Below, in pieces: positions 40,544 through 50,550 of a stretch of 64,000 nt of DNA (positions within the stretch are counted from its first letter, which is position 1; the number at the start of each line of letters is the position of its first letter). Both the position numbers and the translations under genes were made by a program. Under the pieces are notes generated by a model. The model saw only the letters and a list, made by a program, of their open reading frames with translations, was not told the DNA's origin and searched no databases. This stretch comes from Sphingobium sp. CR2-8. GTDB taxonomy: Bacteria > Pseudomonadota > Alphaproteobacteria > Sphingomonadales > Sphingomonadaceae. The stretch lies in assembly GCF_035818615.1 (NCBI RefSeq), contig NZ_JAYKZY010000002.1, positions 2,482,501 through 2,546,500 of the forward strand. The letters run 5' to 3'.

Positions 40544-41196
40544 ATGAGCGATACGCCCGAAACGCCGCAAGCCGAAACGCCCAAGGAAGCGCGCGCCGCC
40601 GAAGCCGCGGCGATCCGTCGCCGCTGGATCACGCTGGGGGAAATGCTCGCGGTGCTGGCGGTCGGCATTTCCGCCCTCACCCTCTATCTCAACTGGGCGG
40701 ACAAGCAGGACGAACGCGCCGACAAGGCGGCGCAAAGCCGCAAGGCGTCCAGCCGCGCTGCGATATTGGTGCTGAACGCGGATAGCGTGAAGGACGACCG
40801 GATCGCCTTGAAGCCCACCGATCCGGACCAAGTCGTGCAGAGCCAGACCATCCTCTTCCCCGCGCGCTCGGCATCGCGCCGGTGGAGACGACGGGCGATC
40901 CCCGGATCGAGGCGGACTGGTTCGAAAGCGCGCTCAAAAAGGCGCGCGCCAAGGCGAAACTGCCTGATGACAGCGTCGGCGACGAGCGCTTGCCGGTCGC
41001 CATCACCACCCGCTTCGTCGTCGGTGGCGATGCGCATGAAAATGTCGCGCTCTACGACATCGGCTATGGCGTCAAAGGCGGCTGGATCGCGGGGCATAGC
41101 GTGGCGCTGCGGGGCCTCTCGCGGGTCGCAACGCTCAAGGCCGATGGCGCGCAGGCCGGCATCGACGCCCGCTGGGCGCGACTGAGCCAGAAATAG
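40544..41196 (+). pseudogene. Small membrane-anchored protein, frameshifted
   Basis: The first frame (from 40544) encodes a hydrophilic N-terminus, one membrane helix (LGEMLAVLAVGISALTLYLNW) and a KQDERADKAAQ linker, reaching VVQSQTILFP near base 40860. Beyond this the protein-like sequence continues in a different frame as ALGIAPVETTGDPRIEADWF and runs to a stop at 41196. Codon use and composition on both sides look coding, and loss of one base in the CCCCGCGCGC stretch around 40860-40868 explains the break. Rejoined length is about 217 residues. Function unknown. Either a recent inactivation or a sequencing error in a GC run. Confidence 0.75.
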
Positions 41197-41287
41197 CCGC
41201 ACGTCTGCCCCAAGCCCATCTTCGTCGCCTGAAAGCGCAAAGCACCTTGTCTTGTCGGTCGCAACCGTCTGGAAGAGCAAGCGCGCA

Positions 41288-42154
41288 ATGGCCGCCCGGG
41301 GGAACAGAACAGCCGTGACGGGATCGATCGACCTTTTCCATGCGACGGCCGGGCTGCTGGTCGGCGTCCTCGTCGGGCTGACCGGCGTGGGCGGCGGATC
41401 GTTGATGACGCCGCTGCTGGTGCTCTTCTTCGGCGTTAGCGCCAAGACGGCGGTGGGCACCGATCTGCTGTTCGCCGCGATTACCAAGATCGCCGGGTCC
41501 GCGGTCCATGGCAAGCGCGAGACGATCGAATGGCCGATCGTGCGCCGCATGGCGCTGGGCAGCGTGCCTGCCGCCATCCTCACCCTCATCCTTCTGCGTC
41601 AGGTCGGCAGCGTCGGCCAATCGAGCGAAAAGATCATCCTGACGGCGCTGGCCGCTCTGCTGGCGCTCACATCGGTCGCGATCCTTTGCCGCAAATGGCT
41701 GTTCCGCCACCGCGGCGACCTCACCACACAGCGCCCCGCCGGCATCACCTTTGCTGCCACGACAATTCTCGGCGCGCTGATCGGTGGCGCGGTGTCGCTG
41801 TCATCGGTGGGCGCGGGCGCGATCGGCGTCACCGTGTTGTTGATCCTCTACCCCCGGCTGCAAATGGCGCGCATCGTCGGGTCCGACATCGCCCATGCGG
41901 TACCGCTGGCGCTGATCGCGGGGACGGGCCATTGGCTGATGGGCGACGTCAACGGCGTGCTGCTCACCAATCTCCTCATCGGCTCCATCCCAGGCGTGGT
42001 CCTGGGCAGCTACCTTTCGTCCCATGCCCCCGACAGGATCTTGCAACCGCTTCTCGCCGCCGTGCTGGCGCTGTCCGCCTGGCAGCTGTTCGTCAAGGCA
42101 CGCGCGCCCGAGCCGACGCATGTCGCAGCCCCCGCTCTGGTCCAGCCGCACTAA
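41288..42154 (+). CDS. TauE/SafE (TSUP) family membrane permease
   Basis: 288 residues from the ATG at 41288; a GTG at 41315 with a GGGGGAA box before it is a good alternative start, and the frame extends to a TTG at 41252. About eight membrane helices. The family repeat motif occurs twice: LVGLTGVGGGSLMTPLLVLFFG with TAVGTDLLFAAITK in the first half, and GGAVSLSSVGAGAIGV with RIVGSDIAHAVPLAL in the second. TSUP proteins export sulfite, sulfoacetate or related small anions. No sulfur genes are nearby, so the substrate is open. Confidence 0.88.
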   Translation: MAARGNRTAVTGSIDLFHATAGLLVGVLVGLTGVGGGSLMTPLLVLFFGVSAKTAVGTDLLFAAITKIAGSAVHGKRETIEWPIVRRMALGSVPAAILTLILLRQVGSVGQSSEKIILTALAALLALTSVAILCRKWLFRHRGDLTTQRPAGITFAATTILGALIGGAVSLSSVGAGAIGVTVLLILYPRLQMARIVGSDIAHAVPLALIAGTGHWLMGDVNGVLLTNLLIGSIPGVVLGSYLSSHAPDRILQPLLAAVLALSAWQLFVKARAPEPTHVAAPALVQPH

Positions 42155-42162
42155 AGCCCAAC

Positions 42163-42194
42163 CCCGTCATCCCGGCGAAGGCTGGGATCTCAGG
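42163..42194 (+). repeat. Dispersed extragenic element (CCCGTCATCCCGGCGAAG type)
   Basis: A short element containing the imperfect palindrome TCCCGGCGAAGGCTGGGA. I recognise it as a frequent intergenic repeat in alphaproteobacterial genomes. Only this copy is in the window. Confidence 0.6.
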
Positions 42195-42245
42195 CAATGA
42201 CGCGCCAGACCTCCAAAGACCCCAGCCGGACCAGAAGGCCGGACC

Positions 42246-42282
42246 AAAGAAAAAGCCCGGCCACTCCATCGGAGCGCCGGGC
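42246..42282 (-). terminator. Intrinsic terminator after ndk
   Basis: Minus-strand hairpin with arms GCCCGGC (42276-42282 and 42255-42261) plus an inner CTCC/GGAG pairing, followed by TTTTTCTTT. It starts 28 bp past the ndk stop. Confidence 0.82.
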
Positions 42283-42309
42283 CATTTCTATCGGATCGGA
42301 TCGCAGGCT

Positions 42310-42732
42310 TTAGCCGACGATTTCTTCCGGCTTGAAGAAATAGGCGATCTCGATCGCGGCATTTTCCTCGCTGTCCGAACCATGGACCGAATTGGCTTCG
42401 ATCGATTCGGCCAGTTCCTTGCGGATCGTGCCGGCGTCGGCATTGGCGGGGTTGGTGGCGCCCATGATGTCGCGGTTACGCTGCACGGCGTTTTCGCCTT
42501 CCAGGACCTGGACGACGACCGGGCCGGAAATCATGAAGGCGACGAGGTCGGCGAAGAAGGGACGATCCTTGTGGACGCCATAAAAGCCTTCGGCCTGCTC
42601 GCGGCTCATGCGGATGCGCTTGGACGCGACGATGCGCAGCCCTGCTTCCTCCAGCATCTTGGCGACCGCACCGGTCAGGTTGCGACGGGTCGCGTCGGGC
42701 TTGATGATCGAAAAGGTGCGCGTGACGGCCAT
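42310..42732 (-). CDS. ndk: Nucleoside diphosphate kinase
   Basis: 140 residues, the usual length. It balances NTP pools by moving the gamma-phosphate from ATP to other nucleoside diphosphates in the cytosol. The N-terminal [14 protein letters not shown] strand and the active-site histidine in [12 protein letters not shown] are both present, with [14 protein letters not shown] as the substrate loop. Monocistronic, ending at a clear terminator; the upstream holC gene is 83 bp away and probably separately transcribed. Confidence 0.98.
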   Translation of the reverse strand: MAVTRTFSIIKPDATRRNLTGAVAKMLEEAGLRIVASKRIRMSREQAEGFYGVHKDRPFFADLVAFMISGPVVVQVLEGENAVQRNRDIMGATNPANADAGTIRKELAESIEANSVHGSDSEENAAIEIAYFFKPEEIVG

Positions 42733-42815
42733 GGCCCTCGGTACTCCAGATTGTTGGGAATAAAGTTGCGCGGCCTTTAGACGCGGCCGCGCCAGGCCGC
42801 AAGGGGCTTAAGGAC

Positions 42816-43253
42816 TTAGGCCATCTGCACCCATTTGCGCCCGTCCTGCCGGAAGTAACGGGCCGCTATGCCGTCCTGCTTGGCCAATGTCCGCCAACTC
42901 CCCCGCGCCGCCTCGATCGTGTCATCGTCGAAAAAGTGGAAAACCCGCTCGAATTCCAGCGCCGCGTCGCGCCAGACGCCGTCCGCCAGCGCGATGTGGC
43001 GCGCGCCGTTCACGGCCTCGCACGTGTCGCTCAGCAGGATCGGCTGCACCGCCTCTCCCCCTTCGCCCGCCCGCCCATGCGCCAGGAAGCTTTCGGGCGG
43101 TCCGGCCCACAGGCCTGCCGAAATCCGCTCCAGCCGGTCAGGCTCCGTCGCGACCACCAGCAGCCGCGCGCCCATCCCCAATATGCGGGCCGCGATCGCG
43201 GGCAGCACCTGGTCCACGGGATCGCGGCTGAGCTGGTAGAAATCGACCTGCAT
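42816..43253 (-). CDS. holC: DNA polymerase III chi subunit
   Basis: 145 residues. The N-terminus MQVDFYQLSRDPVDQVLP and the later VFHFFDDDTIEAARGSWRTL are typical of alphaproteobacterial HolC, which joins the clamp loader to single-stranded-DNA-binding protein at the replication fork. It follows pepA by 41 bp on the same strand, the common pepA-holC arrangement, so the two are likely co-transcribed. Confidence 0.93.
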   Translation of the reverse strand: MQVDFYQLSRDPVDQVLPAIAARILGMGARLLVVATEPDRLERISAGLWAGPPESFLAHGRAGEGGEAVQPILLSDTCEAVNGARHIALADGVWRDAALEFERVFHFFDDDTIEAARGSWRTLAKQDGIAARYFRQDGRKWVQMA

Positions 43254-43294
43254 GATCCTCTTTCACACCCGTTCGGGCGAACGGAAACGCGATG

Positions 43295-44740
43295 TTACTG
43301 CTCGAACTTGTCCGCGACCAGCCGGTCGATCAGGCGCACGCCATAACCGGTCGCGCCCTTGTCCCATGTGCCGCCGGGCTTGTCCGCCCAGACCATCCCC
43401 GCAATGTCGAGATGCGCCCACTTCACGCCATCCTCGACGAAGCGCTTGATGAACTGCGCGGCGGTGATCGACCCGGCAAAGCGCCCGCCGATATTCTTCA
43501 TGTCCGCGATCGGGCTGTCGATCAGCTTGTCGTAGGCGGTGGACAGCGGGAAGCGCCACAGCGGATCGCCGCTCGCCTTGCCCGCCGCGATCAGATCGTC
43601 GGCCAGACCATCGTCATTGGCGAAGATACCTGCATATTGATCGCCCAGCGACACGATGATCGCGCCGGTCAGGGTGGCCAAGTCGATAACCACTTCGGGC
43701 TTGTAGGTGCGCTGCGCCCAGGTCAGCGCGTCGCACAGCACCAGCCGCCCTTCCGCGTCGGTGTTCAGCACCTCGATCGTCTGACCCGACATGGACGTCA
43801 CGATGTCGCCGGGGCGCTGCGCATTGCCGTCGGGCATATTCTCGACCAGGCCGCAGATGCCGACGACATGCGCCTTCGCCTTGCGTCCGGCCAGCGCCTT
43901 CATCGCGCCCGCGACCGCGCCCGCGCCGCCCATGTCCCACTTCATGTCCTCCATGCCGGCGGCCGGCTTGATGGAGATGCCGCCGGTGTCGAACGTCACG
44001 CCCTTGCCCACGAACACGACCGGCTTTTCAGCAGTGCCTCCCGTGCCGTCCCACTCCATCGCCAGCAGCCGCGCTTCGCGCACCGAACCCTGCGCCACGC
44101 CCAGCAGCGATCCCATGCCCAGCGCTTCCATCGCCGCCTTGTCAAGCACGGTGATCTTGATGCCGAGGTCGCTAAGATGCTGGCAGCGCTCCACGAAGCT
44201 TTCGGGATAGAGGATGTTCGCCGGTTCCGACACCAGTTCGCGGGTGAAGGCGACGCCTTCCGCAACGGCGGCCTGCCGCGCCCACGCCGCCTCCGCACCG
44301 GTCGCGACCAGCGTGACGGTCTTGAGCGTGGGCTTCGCCTTTTCGGACTGGCGCGTGCGATAGGTGTCGATCCGCCAGCCGCGCAGATGCACGCCGAAGG
44401 CGAACTGCGCTGCCTGCTCGCCGCTGACATCGCCGACGAACTCGACCGCCGCATGGCTCGCGCCGCTGGTGCTGAGCTTGGCGGTCAGCGCAGCCCCTGC
44501 CTTTTCATAATCCAGTTCCACCCCCGCGCCCACGCCCAGCAGCAGCACGCGCAACGTCTTGCCGCCTTCGTCCACGAAGCTTTCGAAAGCCGCGCCCGTT
44601 TCCCCGGTAAAGCGCGAAGCCGCCGCGCCCGCCACCAAGGTCGCGCCGGACGACAGGGGAAGCGTGTCGATCGCGCCCTTGGGCACGACAAGGACCAGCG
44701 TGTCGGCATCGGGGCGGGTCGGGCTGAACTGGATATCCAT
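43295..44740 (-). CDS. pepA: Leucyl aminopeptidase (M17)
   Basis: 481 residues from the ATG at 44740; the frame stays open 83 codons further upstream, but that part shows no homology. The M17 C-terminal catalytic domain is complete: GKGVTFDTGGISIKP, DMGGAGAVAGAMKAL, the signature NTDAEGRLVLCDAL and DLATLTGAI. The two-metal site would be formed by the lysine and acidic residues of these motifs. It releases N-terminal residues from peptides in the cytosol. Divergent from lptD, with 176 bp between the starts. Confidence 0.97.
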   Translation of the reverse strand: MDIQFSPTRPDADTLVLVVPKGAIDTLPLSSGATLVAGAAASRFTGETGAAFESFVDEGGKTLRVLLLGVGAGVELDYEKAGAALTAKLSTSGASHAAVEFVGDVSGEQAAQFAFGVHLRGWRIDTYRTRQSEKAKPTLKTVTLVATGAEAAWARQAAVAEGVAFTRELVSEPANILYPESFVERCQHLSDLGIKITVLDKAAMEALGMGSLLGVAQGSVREARLLAMEWDGTGGTAEKPVVFVGKGVTFDTGGISIKPAAGMEDMKWDMGGAGAVAGAMKALAGRKAKAHVVGICGLVENMPDGNAQRPGDIVTSMSGQTIEVLNTDAEGRLVLCDALTWAQRTYKPEVVIDLATLTGAIIVSLGDQYAGIFANDDGLADDLIAAGKASGDPLWRFPLSTAYDKLIDSPIADMKNIGGRFAGSITAAQFIKRFVEDGVKWAHLDIAGMVWADKPGGTWDKGATGYGVRLIDRLVADKFEQ

Positions 44741-44916
44741 GGGGGTGCTTGATCCTCTTGTCTCGACGGGCGGGCCTGCCGCGCTCTTGTGTGCCAGATA
44801 GTGCGGCTTTTCCCGTCTGGCAAAGCCGTTCGACCGATTTCCGGTCAAAGATGCGCGACGGGCGATTGCGGAGGGGCAATCAGTGCGATAGGCGGGACGG
44901 CAAGACGCGCCCGTTG

Positions 44917-47202
44917 ATGAGGCACCATCGCTTGCACACTGCCCTGTTCCCCTTTTCCCTTCGTACCGCATTGCTGGCCGGGGCAACACTGCCCGGCCTG
45001 CTATGCGGGCTGACGCTGTCGCCTGCCGCGCTGGCGCAGCAGCTCAACGAACCGGCCACGCCTATCAGCGCGCCCGACACCCCGACACCCGCCAATGACG
45101 ACCAGATCGGGTTCGCCGCCGACGCGCTGGAATATGACAGCAACAGCGAAACCGTCACCGCCAACGGCAATGTCCAGCTGTTGCGTGACGGCAACCGGCT
45201 GCGCGCCGACAAGGTCGTGTGGGACCGCAACAGCGGGAAGGTGGAGGCGCAGGGCAATGTCTCCATCGTCGATCCCGATGGCAACATCGCCTATGGCGAC
45301 CGGTTCGACGTCACCGACACGTTGAAGGACGGGGCGGTCGACAATATCCTGCTGGTGCTCCAGTCGGGCGGCCGCCTCGCCTCGGTAAAGGGCACGCGGG
45401 TCAATGGCATCTACACGCTCAACCGCGCCACCTATACCGGCTGTTCGGTGGAAGACAGCGATGGCTGCCCCAAGGAACCGACGTGGCGGATCAATGCGGT
45501 CAAGGTGATCTACGATCCGACCCGCCAGCGCGTCACCTACACCAACGCCAATATCGAACTGTTCGGCCTGCCGCTCATTCCCCTGCCCGGCCTGTCCCAT
45601 CCGGTGGGCGACGGCGGCAGCAGCGGCCTGCTGGTGCCCAACCTGCGCTACGACCGCAACAACGGGTTCGAAGCGGCGCTGCCCTATTATTTCAAGCTTG
45701 CGCCCAATCGCGACGTCACGATCACGCCGCACATCTACACCGGCGTCCTGCCGATGCTGGAGGCCAATTACCGCCATCTGTACGACCGGGGCGCCTATCA
45801 GATCACCGGCTTCGCCACCTATGGCCGTCGTGTCGGCATCGGCAGCGATGCGGCCATACCCGACGCCGAAAAGGATATTCGCGGCTATATCGACGCCAGC
45901 GGCAAGATGCAGCTGTCGCCCGAGTGGAGCCTGGACGGGTCGATCCGGGCCACCACCGACCGCACCTTCCTGCGCCGCTACGACATCAGCCGCGAAGATC
46001 GGCTGCGCTCCACGCTCGGCGCGCAGCGGATCGGGGAGAACAGCTATTTCTCGATTCGCGGCTGGGCGGTCCAGACCCTGCGCCAGGGCGATTCGCAGGG
46101 GCAGACCCCGATCGCGCTGCCCGTCCTCGATTATCGGTTGCGGCTGAAAGACCCGCTGCTGGGTGGCGTGCTCCAGTTGCAGGCCAATACGCTCGCCATC
46201 ACGCGCACCCATGGACAGGACACCCAGCGCGCCTTTGCCGGGGCCGAATGGAATCTGCGCAAGCTGACCGGCCTTGGCCAGGAAGTGACCTTCACCGGCT
46301 ATCTGCGCGGCGACGTCTACCATAGCAGCGACAACGGCCTGACCTCCGTGGTCAGCTATGCGGGCGATCCGGGCTGGAAGACGCGCGGCATCGCCGCCGC
46401 CGCCATCGACATGCGCTGGCCGTTCGTGGGCGAAGCCTTTGGCGGGGTCCAGCGCATCGCGCCCCGCGTGCAGATCGTCGCGTCGCCCAAGATCGCCAAC
46501 CTGTCGCTGCCCAATGAAGACGCCCGCGCCGTCGATCTCGAAGACAGCAACCTCTTCGCGCTCAACCGCTTTGCGGGCTATGACCGGTTCGAGGACAGCT
46601 CGCGCATCACCTATGGCATCGAATATGGCCTGGATCTGCCCGACTTCTCGCTCCAGAGCATCGTGGGCCAGAGCTATCGCCTGGACAGCCGCGAAAGCAT
46701 CCTGCCCGATGGCACCGGCCTGTCCGACCGGACGTCCGACGTCGTCGGGCGCACGACGGTCCGCTACAAGGGTTTCGTGGCGCTCACTCACCGCTTCCGG
46801 CTGGACAAGGATAATCTGTCCGTCCGCCGGAACGAGATGGACGCGACCATCGGCAGCAAGAAAACCTATGTCATGGCGGGCTATTTGCGGCTCAACCGCA
46901 ACGCCAGTTCGGGGCTGGAGGATTTGCAGGACCGGGAAGAAATCCGCCTGGGCGCCCGCGCCCAGTTCGCACGTTTCTGGTCCGTGTTCGGATCGACCGT
47001 CATCGATCTGACCGACGCGAAGGAAGATCCGGGCAGCGACGCCGACGGGTTCGAGCCTGTCCGCCACCGTCTGGGCTTCGCTTATGACGATGATTGCCTG
47101 ACGCTCGGCGTCACCTGGGTGCGCACCTATCAGACCAATGGCGACGCGCGAAAGGGCAATGGCTTCCAGCTTCGGCTAGCTTTCCGCAATATTGGCATAT
47201 AA
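44917..47202 (+). CDS. lptD: LPS-assembly outer-membrane protein LptD
   Basis: 761 residues. The start at 44917 gives MRHHRLHTALFPFSLRTALL and a signal peptide ending SPAALAQQ. A periplasmic beta-jellyroll (OstA/LptA-like, ~60-200: GFAADALEYDSNSETVTANGNVQLL) precedes a large barrel domain ending GFQLRLAFRNIGI. With LptE it inserts lipopolysaccharide or, in sphingomonads, probably glycosphingolipid-associated or LPS-like molecules into the outer leaflet. Cysteines at CSVEDSDGCPKE and DDDCLTLG could form the domain-linking disulfides. The order lptD-surA-pdxA-ksgA is conserved in proteobacteria; surA starts 86 bp downstream. Confidence 0.95.
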   Translation: MRHHRLHTALFPFSLRTALLAGATLPGLLCGLTLSPAALAQQLNEPATPISAPDTPTPANDDQIGFAADALEYDSNSETVTANGNVQLLRDGNRLRADKVVWDRNSGKVEAQGNVSIVDPDGNIAYGDRFDVTDTLKDGAVDNILLVLQSGGRLASVKGTRVNGIYTLNRATYTGCSVEDSDGCPKEPTWRINAVKVIYDPTRQRVTYTNANIELFGLPLIPLPGLSHPVGDGGSSGLLVPNLRYDRNNGFEAALPYYFKLAPNRDVTITPHIYTGVLPMLEANYRHLYDRGAYQITGFATYGRRVGIGSDAAIPDAEKDIRGYIDASGKMQLSPEWSLDGSIRATTDRTFLRRYDISREDRLRSTLGAQRIGENSYFSIRGWAVQTLRQGDSQGQTPIALPVLDYRLRLKDPLLGGVLQLQANTLAITRTHGQDTQRAFAGAEWNLRKLTGLGQEVTFTGYLRGDVYHSSDNGLTSVVSYAGDPGWKTRGIAAAAIDMRWPFVGEAFGGVQRIAPRVQIVASPKIANLSLPNEDARAVDLEDSNLFALNRFAGYDRFEDSSRITYGIEYGLDLPDFSLQSIVGQSYRLDSRESILPDGTGLSDRTSDVVGRTTVRYKGFVALTHRFRLDKDNLSVRRNEMDATIGSKKTYVMAGYLRLNRNASSGLEDLQDREEIRLGARAQFARFWSVFGSTVIDLTDAKEDPGSDADGFEPVRHRLGFAYDDDCLTLGVTWVRTYQTNGDARKGNGFQLRLAFRNIGI

Positions 47203-47288
47203 GGAACAGGCTCCCGCATCCCCGTCAGGACCGGTTAAGGCGGACCAGTGCATATCGCGTGGGTCCGTATTGGAGATTATTGCCGACG

Positions 47289-48674
47289 ATGCTGCCTGTC
47301 GTTTCCTCGCCCAACAGCCTGTTCCATGGCGTCCGCTCGGGCCTTCGCACCCTGCTTCTCTCATCCGTGCTGATCGGCGCGGCTGTTCAGCCGGTCGTCG
47401 CCCAGACGGTCGACGATGACGCCGGTGTATCCAGCCAGCAGTTGAACCTGCCCAAGGACGTCACCGTCTTCGGCAAGAGCGACCCCAATGTCCGCAAGGC
47501 GACGGCGATCGTCAACAACCGGATCATCACCGGCACCGACATCGACCAGCGCCTGGCCCTCATCATCACCGCCAATGGCGGCAAGGTGGAGGAAGCGGAA
47601 AAGGAACGGTTGCGCGTGCAGGTATTGCGCAACCTGATCGACGAAACGCTCCAGATTCAGGAAGCCGCCGCCAACGACATCAAGGTCGATCCGGCCGAAA
47701 TCCAGCAAAGCTATGAGCGCGTCGCCGCCAATTTCCGCCAGTCGCCCGCCCAGTTCGACGCCTATCTGCGCGAAAAGGGCAGCTCGGCCGCCAGCATCAA
47801 GCGCCAGATCGAGGGCGAACTGGCCTGGAGCCGCCTGCAACGCCGCAACATCCAGCCTTTCGTCAACGTATCCGAAGACGAAGTGAAATCGGTGGTCGAT
47901 CGCCTGAACGCGGCCAAGGGCAGCGAAGAATATCGGATCGGCGAAATCTATCTGTCGGCGACCCCGGAAAATCACGACCAGATTGTCGCCAACGCCCGCA
48001 ACATCATCCAGCAGATCCAGCAGGGCGGCAGCTTCCAGGCCTATGCCCGGCAGTTTTCCGAAGCGTCCACCGCCGCAGTCGGCGGCGACCTGGGCTGGGT
48101 GCGCCCGGCGCAGCTGCCGCCCGAACTGGCCCAGGCCGCGACCGAAATGCAGGTAGGCCAGATCGCCGGCCCGATCGACGTCGCAGGCGGCCTGTCGCTC
48201 GTCTACGTCATGGACAAGCGCAAGGTGCTGACCGCCGATCCGCGCAATTCGCTGCTCAGCCTGAAACAGCTGTCCGTCCTGTTCCCCAAGGGCACGACGA
48301 AGGAACAGGCCAGCGCCAAGGCCGCCAGCTTCGCCGCCGCGATCAAGGAGATCAAGGGCTGCGGCCAGGCCAATGAGGTCGGCAGCAAGATCGGCGCGGA
48401 CGTGGTCGACAACGACAATGTCAAGGTGCGCGACCTGCCGCCGCAGTTGCAGGAGATTCTGATGAACCTCCAGGTCGGCGAAGCCACGCCACCCTTCGGC
48501 TCGATCAACGATGGCGTCCGCGTCCTGGTGGTCTGCGGTCGTGACGATCCGGCCTCGGCGAACGCGCCCAATGCCGAACAGATCATGGCGCAGCTGGAAG
48601 AGGAACGGGTCAACAAGCGCGCGCGCATCTATCTGCGCGATCTTCGTCGTGATGCGGTCATCGAATATAACTGA
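47289..48674 (+). CDS. surA: Periplasmic peptidyl-prolyl isomerase/chaperone SurA
   Basis: 461 residues from the ATG at 47289, whose N-terminus (LLLSSVLIGAAVQPVVAQ) is a signal peptide. A SurA N-terminal chaperone domain (~65-190: VRKATAIVNNRIITGTDIDQRL) is followed by a parvulin PPIase domain (~200-310: GEIYLSATPENHDQI, GGDLGWVRPAQLPPEL) and a second, weaker one. It escorts outer-membrane proteins such as LptD through the periplasm. The next gene, pdxA, starts inside its last codons. Confidence 0.96.
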   Translation: MLPVVSSPNSLFHGVRSGLRTLLLSSVLIGAAVQPVVAQTVDDDAGVSSQQLNLPKDVTVFGKSDPNVRKATAIVNNRIITGTDIDQRLALIITANGGKVEEAEKERLRVQVLRNLIDETLQIQEAAANDIKVDPAEIQQSYERVAANFRQSPAQFDAYLREKGSSAASIKRQIEGELAWSRLQRRNIQPFVNVSEDEVKSVVDRLNAAKGSEEYRIGEIYLSATPENHDQIVANARNIIQQIQQGGSFQAYARQFSEASTAAVGGDLGWVRPAQLPPELAQAATEMQVGQIAGPIDVAGGLSLVYVMDKRKVLTADPRNSLLSLKQLSVLFPKGTTKEQASAKAASFAAAIKEIKGCGQANEVGSKIGADVVDNDNVKVRDLPPQLQEILMNLQVGEATPPFGSINDGVRVLVVCGRDDPASANAPNAEQIMAQLEEERVNKRARIYLRDLRRDAVIEYN

Positions 48675-49674
48675 CGCCGCGCCTCTTGCGCCCTTCGCGG
48701 TGTCACTCGGCGATCCCGCCGGGATCGGGCCGGAGATCGTCGCGAAAAGCTGGGTGATGCGCGAAGCGCGCGGCCTGCCGCCCTTCTTCGCGGTCGGCGA
48801 CGCCGCGTCGCTGCGCGCGGTGTGGCTGGGGCCGATCGCCATGATCGGCGCGCCGGAGGAAGCTGCGGCCGCCTTTGGCAAGGCGCTCCCTTGTCTCCAG
48901 GTCGCGCAGGCGGGGGAGATCGTGCCCGGCAGCCCCAGCATCGATGGCGCACGCACCGCCTTCCAGGCGCTCGAAGTCTCGGTCGGCCTGGCACGCCAAG
49001 GATCGGCGGCAGGCATCGTGACCGCGCCGGTGGGCAAGGAACAGCTCTACGGCGTTGGCTTCACCCATCCCGGCCAGACCGAGTTCGTCGCGGAACGCTG
49101 CGGCGTATCGCCGCACAACGCCGTCATGATGCTCGCCGGGCCATCGCTCAAGGTCGTGCCGATCACCATACACATCCCGCTGGCGGACGTGCCGTCGGCG
49201 TTGACGATCGACCTGATCCGCGCCCGCGCCCTGACCACGGCCAAGGGGCTGCAACGCAATTTCGGCATCGCTCGCCCGCGCATCGCGGTGGCGGGCCTCA
49301 ACCCCCATGCCGGCGAAAATGGCGCGCTGGGCCGCGAAGAGATCGACGTCATCCGCCCGGCGATAGAGGCATTGCGGGCGGAGGGGCTGGACATCGTCGG
49401 CCCGCTCGCCGCCGACGGCATGTTCCACACCCGCGCGCGCGAAACCTATGACGTCGCGCTGTGCATGTATCACGACCAGGCGCTGATCCCGATCAAGACG
49501 CTGTCCTTCGACGAAGGCGTCAACATCACGCTCGGCCTGCCGATCGTGCGCACCTCGCCCGATCATGGCACCGCCTTCGGCATCGCGGGCACCGACAGCG
49601 CCAATCCCGGCGCGATGATGGCCGCGCTCAAAATGGCGGCCGAAGCCGCCCGCGCCCGCCTCGCCCATGGCTGA
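48652..49674 (+). CDS. pdxA: 4-hydroxythreonine-4-phosphate dehydrogenase
   Basis: 340 residues. It oxidises 4-phosphohydroxy-L-threonine in pyridoxal phosphate synthesis. Family motifs: [13 protein letters not shown] at the N-terminus, [35 protein letters not shown] with a metal histidine, and [13 protein letters not shown] plus [15 protein letters not shown] take the ATG at 48652, which overlaps surA by 23 bp; the frame further upstream is only the shadow of surA. The end overlaps ksgA by 8 bp. Confidence 0.97.
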   Translation: MRSSNITDAAPLAPFAVSLGDPAGIGPEIVAKSWVMREARGLPPFFAVGDAASLRAVWLGPIAMIGAPEEAAAAFGKALPCLQVAQAGEIVPGSPSIDGARTAFQALEVSVGLARQGSAAGIVTAPVGKEQLYGVGFTHPGQTEFVAERCGVSPHNAVMMLAGPSLKVVPITIHIPLADVPSALTIDLIRARALTTAKGLQRNFGIARPRIAVAGLNPHAGENGALGREEIDVIRPAIEALRAEGLDIVGPLAADGMFHTRARETYDVALCMYHDQALIPIKTLSFDEGVNITLGLPIVRTSPDHGTAFGIAGTDSANPGAMMAALKMAAEAARARLAHG

Positions 49675-50503
49675 CATGCGTCCGTCATTGCCGCCGCTCA
49701 GGGACGTGATCGCGCGCCACGGCCTGGCTGCGAGCAAGGCGCTGGGCCAGAATTTCCTGCTCGACGAGCAGTTGCTCGACCGGATCGCCGCCATTCCCGG
49801 CCCGCTCGCCGACGCCCCCGCGTTCGAGGTCGGCCCCGGTCCCGGCGGCCTCACGCGCGCAATCCTGCGCGCTGGGGCGAAGCTGGTCGCGGTCGAACGC
49901 GACCGCCGCTGCCTGCCCGCGCTGGCCGAACTGGAGGAAGCCTTCCCCGGCCAGCTCCGCGTCATTTCCGGCGACGCGATGGCGGTCGACGCCCGCGTGG
50001 AATCGGGCGACGCCACGCATATCATCGCCAACCTCCCCTATAATGTCGGCACGCCCCTGCTCGTCGGCTGGCTGTCGGCATCCTGGGAGCCGCTCCCCTG
50101 GTGGTCCAGCCTGACACTGATGTTCCAGATGGAAGTCGCCGAACGTATCGTGGCCAAGGTCGGGTCGGATCATTATGGCCGCCTCGCCATCCTGTCCCAA
50201 TGGCGCAGCGATGCGAAGATCGCGATGAAGGTCCACCGCAGCGCCTTCACCCCGCCGCCCAAGGTGATGTCGGCCGTCGTCCACATCACACCCAAGCCCG
50301 CGCCCGATGGCGTGCAGCTCAAATATCTCGAACGCCTCACCGCCGCCGCCTTCGGCCAGCGCCGCAAGATGCTGCGCCAGAGCCTCAAGGGGCTGCCCGG
50401 CGCGCTGGAAGCGCTGGAAAGCCTCGGCATCGACCCGCAACGCCGCGCCGAAACCGTCAGCGTGGAGGAATTTGTCGACGTCGCCCGGATATTGAGCCGT
50501 TAA
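49667..50503 (+). CDS. ksgA: 16S rRNA dimethyladenosine transferase
   Basis: 278 residues. It dimethylates the two adjacent adenosines of helix 45 in 16S rRNA during small-subunit assembly. SAM-binding motif [13 protein letters not shown] (~54), acidic motif VAVERDRR, and the catalytic [14 protein letters not shown] (NLPY, ~120) are present, as are [11 protein letters not shown] near the start and [12 protein letters not shown] in the C-terminal RNA-binding domain. It overlaps pdxA by 8 bp, so it is translationally coupled. Confidence 0.98.
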   Translation: MADMRPSLPPLRDVIARHGLAASKALGQNFLLDEQLLDRIAAIPGPLADAPAFEVGPGPGGLTRAILRAGAKLVAVERDRRCLPALAELEEAFPGQLRVISGDAMAVDARVESGDATHIIANLPYNVGTPLLVGWLSASWEPLPWWSSLTLMFQMEVAERIVAKVGSDHYGRLAILSQWRSDAKIAMKVHRSAFTPPPKVMSAVVHITPKPAPDGVQLKYLERLTAAAFGQRRKMLRQSLKGLPGALEALESLGIDPQRRAETVSVEEFVDVARILSR

Positions 50504-50550
50504 AGACCGCTCCGGGCCGCGTTGTCTAAACCTATCCGTCTGGAAACCCC

